Below the pieces are notes generated by a model. The model ran no database searches, was not told the origin of the DNA, and was given only the letters and a program-made list of their open reading frames with translations. From Victivallis vadensis (lineage in GTDB: Bacteria; Verrucomicrobiota; Lentisphaeria; Victivallales; GWF2-50-93): a stretch of DNA of 8,338 nucleotides. Made by a program: the position numbers and the translations under genes. Shown piece by piece: positions 1 to 6,000 of this stretch. The stretch is taken from positions 1 through 8,338 of the forward strand of contig DYRX01000019.1 in assembly GCA_020718525.1 (NCBI GenBank). The letters are read 5' to 3'. Numbering within the stretch: position 1 is the stretch's first letter; the number at the start of each line of letters is the position of its first letter.

Positions 1-1
1 C

Positions 2-25
2 GACGCTGATTTCGCGATAAACGCT
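2..25 (+). repeat. Tail of the preceding repeat unit (unit 0)
   Basis: The eight residues DADFAINA match the closing strand of a Kre9/KNH-like unit. They are nearly identical to the tail of unit 13 (DADFAISA, from 4193). The array therefore continues upstream of the window, and the missing unit 0 probably resembled unit 13. Confidence 0.85.
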
Positions 26-3000
26 CCGACAATGACAGTGACAAGCCCGAATGGCGGAGAAAGCTGGGGCATCGGCTCGCATCATCAGATAAGCTGGACT
101 TCCAATGCAGGCGGCTCGGTTAAAATCGAGCTTCTCAATAGTGGCAGTGTAGTCTTGACAATAGCGGACTCAGCGGCGAACAGCGGCTCCTACGACTGGC
201 TGATCCCGTCTTCGACAAGTCCAGGCAACGGCTACAGTGTCAGGGTCACCAGCAACACGAACTCTTCCTGGACTGACACGAGCGATGCGAATTTCACAAT
301 TATCCCCGGTACCTACATCATAGTCTCGACGCCGAACGGCGGCGAAAGATGGACGATCAACGAGGCTCACAGTATAACCTGGCAGAGCGATGCCGGCGGA
401 ACAGTCAGAATAGAGTCTTCGACAGATAGCGGCGCAACATGGACTACGGTGACAGCTTCCACTGCGAACAGTGCGGGGACTTATTCCTGGACTCCGACGC
501 TGGAGACTGCAAACGGCAGGATAAAGGTGTCAAGCACGGCCAATCCGCTTGTATATGACGAGAGCGATGGCGACTTCGAAGTTGCCCCACCATACATTGC
601 GCTCGTAACGCCAAACGGCGGCGAGGACTGGTCCCGCACTCTGACATACAGCATAGCTTGGATGAGCAACCTCGGCGGAAATGTATCCATCCATCTGGAG
701 AAGGCCGGTGTGAAGGTCTCAGACATTGTCACTTCAACTGAAAACGACGGTGTCTTTTCCTGGAAGATTCCTGCCGGACAGGCAGTCGGCGCAGACTACA
801 GAATAAAAATCTCCCAGGGTGCACTCTCCGTACAGAGCGCGGCGAACTTCAGCATAGGCGACAGCCCAGCCATAGTATTGACATCGCCCAACGGCGGCGA
901 ACTATGGGCGATGGAAACTGTCAGAGACATAACATGGGCAAGCAATATTTCTGGCAATGTTAAAATTGAGCTTTTCAAATCTGGCATAATGATAAAAACC
1001 TTGGAATCAAGTGTTCCCAACAATGGGAAATATTCGTGGATACTGCCCTCGGTCTCTGAACTGTATGAAGGTTCGGACTACAGCATCAGAATCACGAGCA
1101 TCGAAACTGGAACAGCATACGATGAAAGCGACAACTACTTCAAGATTAGGAGTCCATACTACAAATCCGTTACTGTTATAAATCCGTCTGGAGGCGAATC
1201 TTGGAAGCAGGGTTCCAGGCAGACAATAACATGGGAGTCTTTCGATGGTGGCAAGGTATCAATAGACCTGTATGACAATTACAATAAGATAACGAGCTAT
1301 TCCGGTCAGTCAATTAGAGTTTCTGGAAAGAAGACTGATGTGTTCATGACAGGGACTGAACTTGCGATATCAGGCTCAGACAACAACGAGAAATACTATA
1401 GCATCATATCGAGCGACAGGCTTGAGACAGTATTTCCCACCGATGCTGTTTACATCAGCAACTATATCATATATCTGAAAGGAAATGTCACAGCGGAATT
1501 CCATAAAGATGAAGATCTATATATAGATGGATATAAACCTAACGATGGCAAATATACAATCGTAGACGTTGGTTCCTATGTTCCTGGAATTTCTTTCCCA
1601 ATCGACAATTACACTCCGATCACTATTAAGGAAGGCTTCAACACTGCCGACATTAACGTTGGGGTCGTTTTGAGGACGAATATAACAGTTCAAGAGACCC
1701 TTTATATTCCCGGTTCTGCATATGGCTACGCCAGCAGGCTTTATGCAAATATAGCCAAAGGAATTGACAACTATGCAAATCAGACTTCTTTCCTGTGGAC
1801 AATTCCTTACAACATTCCTCCTGTGACCAATGCTTTCTATGGAGTCAGGGTCACCAGCGAACTGAACCGCAGTTGGACTGACGGGAGTTCTGCGCCATTT
1901 ACGATTATTCCGAATCCATATATACTTGTAGCATCCCCGAATGGCGGAGAAAATTGGATCGTAAACACTGAAAATGAAATAACTTGGGAGTCAGATGCTT
2001 CTGGAAGCGTGAAGATTGAGCTTTCAGCAAACAGCGGCACGTCTTGGACATCTGTCGTTGACTCGACTGAAAACGATGGAAGCTACATGTGGTCTCCTCT
2101 CGCCAAGGGAAGCACTCAGAGAATAAAAATTATCAGTCTTACTGACTCCTCCATTTCCGACATGAGCGATGCCGATTTCTCAGTCGAGGATCCCTTCATT
2201 ACTGTTCTTTCGCCTAAGGGCGGAGAAAACTGGGCGCGGGGTATTCCTTATGCTATCAAATGGTCAAGCAATATTGCATCAGACGAGTTTGTCAAGATTG
2301 AGTTGCTCAAAAACGGAATTGTGAACAGCGAAATTGAAGACTCAGCACCGAATACAGGAGCGTATTATTGGACAATTCCAGAAGATCAGACGGCCGGCAC
2401 CGATTATAAGGTCAGGATAAGCCATGATGGGAGCGCGGTTTCTGGGACTACCACTTCGAATTTTCAGATAAGCGATGTATATGCTCTGTCGGTTCTTTCG
2501 CCTAATGGAAATGAGGACTGGGCTCCCGAAACCACAAGAGACATTAAATGGGTTACTAACCTTCCGAAAACTGGCACAGTCAGAATAGAACTCTGGAAAT
2601 CTGGTGTTTTCGACAGCAAAATTGAAGCCAATGTTAAAAATGAAGCTCCATTCAGCTATCCTTGGCAGATACCATTGACTCAAGCACTCAGCAAAGAATA
2701 TATAGTCAAGATCATCTCGGAAACTGAGTCGCTTGTAAGCGGGGCTAGCGAAAACTACTTCACTCTGTCCTCTGGATATGTGAAGCTCAACGAGCCTGAC
2801 GGGGGCGAAATTTGGACCACTGGCTCACAGCAGAAAATTTCCTGGGAGTCAAATGCCGCCGGAACCGTCTCAATAGAATTATGGAAGAGTGATGTCCTTA
2901 GTGCAATCATTGACAGCGGCGTGGTAAATTCTGGCACTTATAATTGGACGGTGCCAGTGGCACAGGCGGCAGGCAATGACTACAAGATACAGGTAGTAAG

Positions 3001-6000
3001 CAATACTGATGAATCTTGGAAGGATATTAGTGCATCCAATTTCAGCATCCTATATAGCAGTTATATTGTACTAAATACTCCCAATGGCGGAGAACATTGG
3101 AGTTCGAATACCGAACATGAAATCATTTGGCAGACCAATGCGGGCGGAACTGTAAAGCTGGAATATTCCGCCGACAGCGGAACATCTTGGACGCAGATTG
3201 CCGTCGCCGCACCAAACAGCGGTAGCTATAAGTGGACGCCTCCCGCAGGACTTTCAGGGGACAAATTCAGAGTCAAAGTCACCAGCAATTTAGACACAAG
3301 CGTAGTTGACCTGAGTGCTTCGGATTTCTTGATAAGCCCACCGTTCATCACAATATCCAAGCCGGCTGAAAATGAAAAAATCTATGTTGGCAACAGCTCC
3401 CCTATAATGTGGACCAGCAATCTGCCCGGCAATGTTAAGATTGAGCTTTACAAGGGGGGTGTCCTCGACTCAAGCATAACTGACTCCACCGCCAATACTG
3501 GTAGCTACAATTGGACAGCGCCGTTAAATCTGACGCCTGCAAACGACTACGCTGTCAAAATAACGTCTCTCTTGCCCGGAACTGTTTCAGCGACAAGCAG
3601 TTTATTCCAAATTCTCCTCGGCTCTATTGATGTGACCAGTCCCGATGGAGGTGAAAAATGGAACCGTGGCTCGGCATATCCTATCACTTGGGATTACACC
3701 AAGGTTGACGGGCAGTCCGTCTGCGGAGCCTTCGTCCGCATAGAATTGATGAAGGGAGCTGATAAGCAGTCTGACATAAGCCTTTCAACAGAAAACGACG
3801 GAGAATTCCTGTGGCAGGTTCCTGTTGGTCAGACACTTGGAAACGACTACAGGGTTAAAATCACAAGCATTGATATTCCGCCGATTACAAATTCGAGCGA
3901 GGCAGACTTCGAGATATCCTCTCTTGGCACTTACCTTTTCGTAAGCACTCCAAATGGAGCGGAAAACTGGGCAATCGGAATGTCGCACACAATCTCTTGG
4001 ACAAGCAATATGGCTTCAACTGAAAAGATAGCCATAATCCTTCTGCGTGAAGGAACATTCGAACTGGAGATTGTTCACAGCACCGACAATACGGGCACAT
4101 TCCTGTGGACCATTCCATCAAGTGTCGCGGTCGGAACCAATTATAAAATAAAAATTTACAAGTTTGACGACGCGAGCGTCTCCGATCAGAGCGATGCCGA
4201 TTTCGCAATATCAGCTCCGTTCATGACTGTCAAGACCCCAAATGGCGTCGGTACCTTCACTGACTCTGCACAGTCTCTCCCTGTAACTGGAGCGAACAGC
4301 ACATGCACTGTTCTTGGTGACATTGACAACGATGGAGACTTGGATGCCCTCGTTGCGAACAATATGCAACAGCCTTCTCAGGTTTGGCTTAATGGTGGAG
4401 CTGGCATATTCTCTGCTGGACAGATACTGAGCACTGCTCCAAGCTTTGGTGTTGCTTTGGGCGACCTTAACGGCGACGGATGGCTTGATGCTGTCTTCGC
4501 CAACAACGGAACTAATTTTGACGACCAAGTCTGGTTCAATGACGGCAAGGGCACTCTAGTATTCGAGCAGAGTCTTGCAGGCTTCAATTCTTACTGTGTA
4601 GAATTGTATGACATCGATCAAGATGGTCACTTGGATATTTTCTTAGGAAGCGGTCTTTGGTGGAAAAACGATTTGACAGGTCATTTTCTTACTTCGAGTC
4701 TTTGGGATGTGTCTGCATACGGTCCATGGTACTCTCTGGACATAGCGGATATCAATGGCAACGGACAGCCGGACATTGTGGCAACAGAGAATGGCAGCAA
4801 TGATGTATCTACGTTCTCCTACGATTCAGGAGTCTTTACCCGGGAATATTCTTTCAATGTAAATGGTACAGCATTTGGGCTTAAGCTGGGAGATCTCAAT
4901 GGCGACACTTATCCCGATGTCTTCGTTGCAGTTGGCGGAAGCGGGGTACCTGCGCTTGCGCTTAACGATCCGACATCGCCAGGTCAGTTTCTTCCACCAA
5001 AATATCTCACTACCACATACAAGGCACGCGACGTATTCCTTGGCGACTTCAACGGAGATCAGTTCCTGGATGCCTTTGTTGCAAATCAGTCGGCTCCAAG
5101 CACTGTCTGGGTCAATGACGGGCTCGGGAATTTCAGAGACAGTGCTCAGCGTCTTGGCAATGCCTACTCTTACTCTGTAGCCATGGGCGATTTGGACGGA
5201 AAAGGAGGTCTTGACGCATTTGTTGCAAACTACGGAAGCCCCTCGAAGGTCTATTTTGTCGCTTCTAAGGCTGAAAGCTGGGGTATCGGTACTCAAAATT
5301 ACATAGAGTGGCTCTCAAATGCCAGCGGGACAGTCCGCATTGACTTGGGGCAATGGGTTTCGGGGCAATTCAATTTTGCCTACAATATCGCAACAGGGGT
5401 CTCGAATTCCAGGCTCGAAAGCAGTTATTTGTGGACGATTCCTGACACGACAGCGCTTGGCAACAATTACAGAGTGCTAATCACTAGTGAACAGGACACC
5501 GCTCTTCTTGATGCCAGCGATGCCAGCTTCACAATCGAATTCAAGCCATTCTTGCGCTTGGATACCCCGAACGGCGGCGAATCCTGGGTTACAGACAGCA
5601 AACAAAATATCGTCTGGTCTAAAAACATTTCCACCAACGTAACGCTTGAATATTCGGCAAATGGCGGCACGTCTTGGGATTTGATTGCCACGCCTGTGCC
5701 AAACACAGGGAAGTTCGAGTGGGACTTGACCGGACTTTCAGTTGGAAACAACTACAAGGTCAGAATAAGCGATCTTGCTAACCCTGAAGTCAAGGACGAG
5801 AGCGACTCTTCCTTCTCAATACAGGATTCCTTCATTGCCTTGATTTCCCCTATAGGCGCCGAGAAATGGATAGCTGGTTCGGGGCACATCCTCAAATGGG
5901 AATCAAATCTTGGCGGAAATGTTTCTATTCTCCTTTTCAAGAACGGCATCCAGGACAGCATCATCGCCGACTCTGTCGAAAACAATGGAACTTTTTATTG

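Larger units (their letters stand above)
1154..1912 (+). repeat. Repeat unit 5 (class d), enlarged to 253 residues by an internal insertion
   Basis: It opens as a normal class d unit: PSGGESW at 1184-1204, then KQGSRQTITW and KVSIDLYDN. It closes normally with FLWTIP, YGVRVTS and SWTDGSSAPFTI. Between these halves lie about 130 residues of a different domain, in two copies. Its 253 residues compare with 90-102 for its neighbours. A second stretch reading TVQETLYIPGSAYG comes after the insertion and looks like another version of the VKIELYxxG strand. The exact insertion edge is therefore unclear. Confidence 0.85.

Noticed and set aside
4863..5180. Plus-strand frame of 105 codons in another phase
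   Set aside because: It overlaps propeller blades 4-7 in the main frame, where regularly spaced calcium-loop motifs show the real coding phase. The alternative product resembles nothing recognisable.
4247..5269. The propeller considered as a separate gene or a mobile-element insertion
   Set aside because: It is in frame with both flanks, has no start or stop, and shows no terminal inverted repeats or target duplication at the junctions. It is a domain, not an element.
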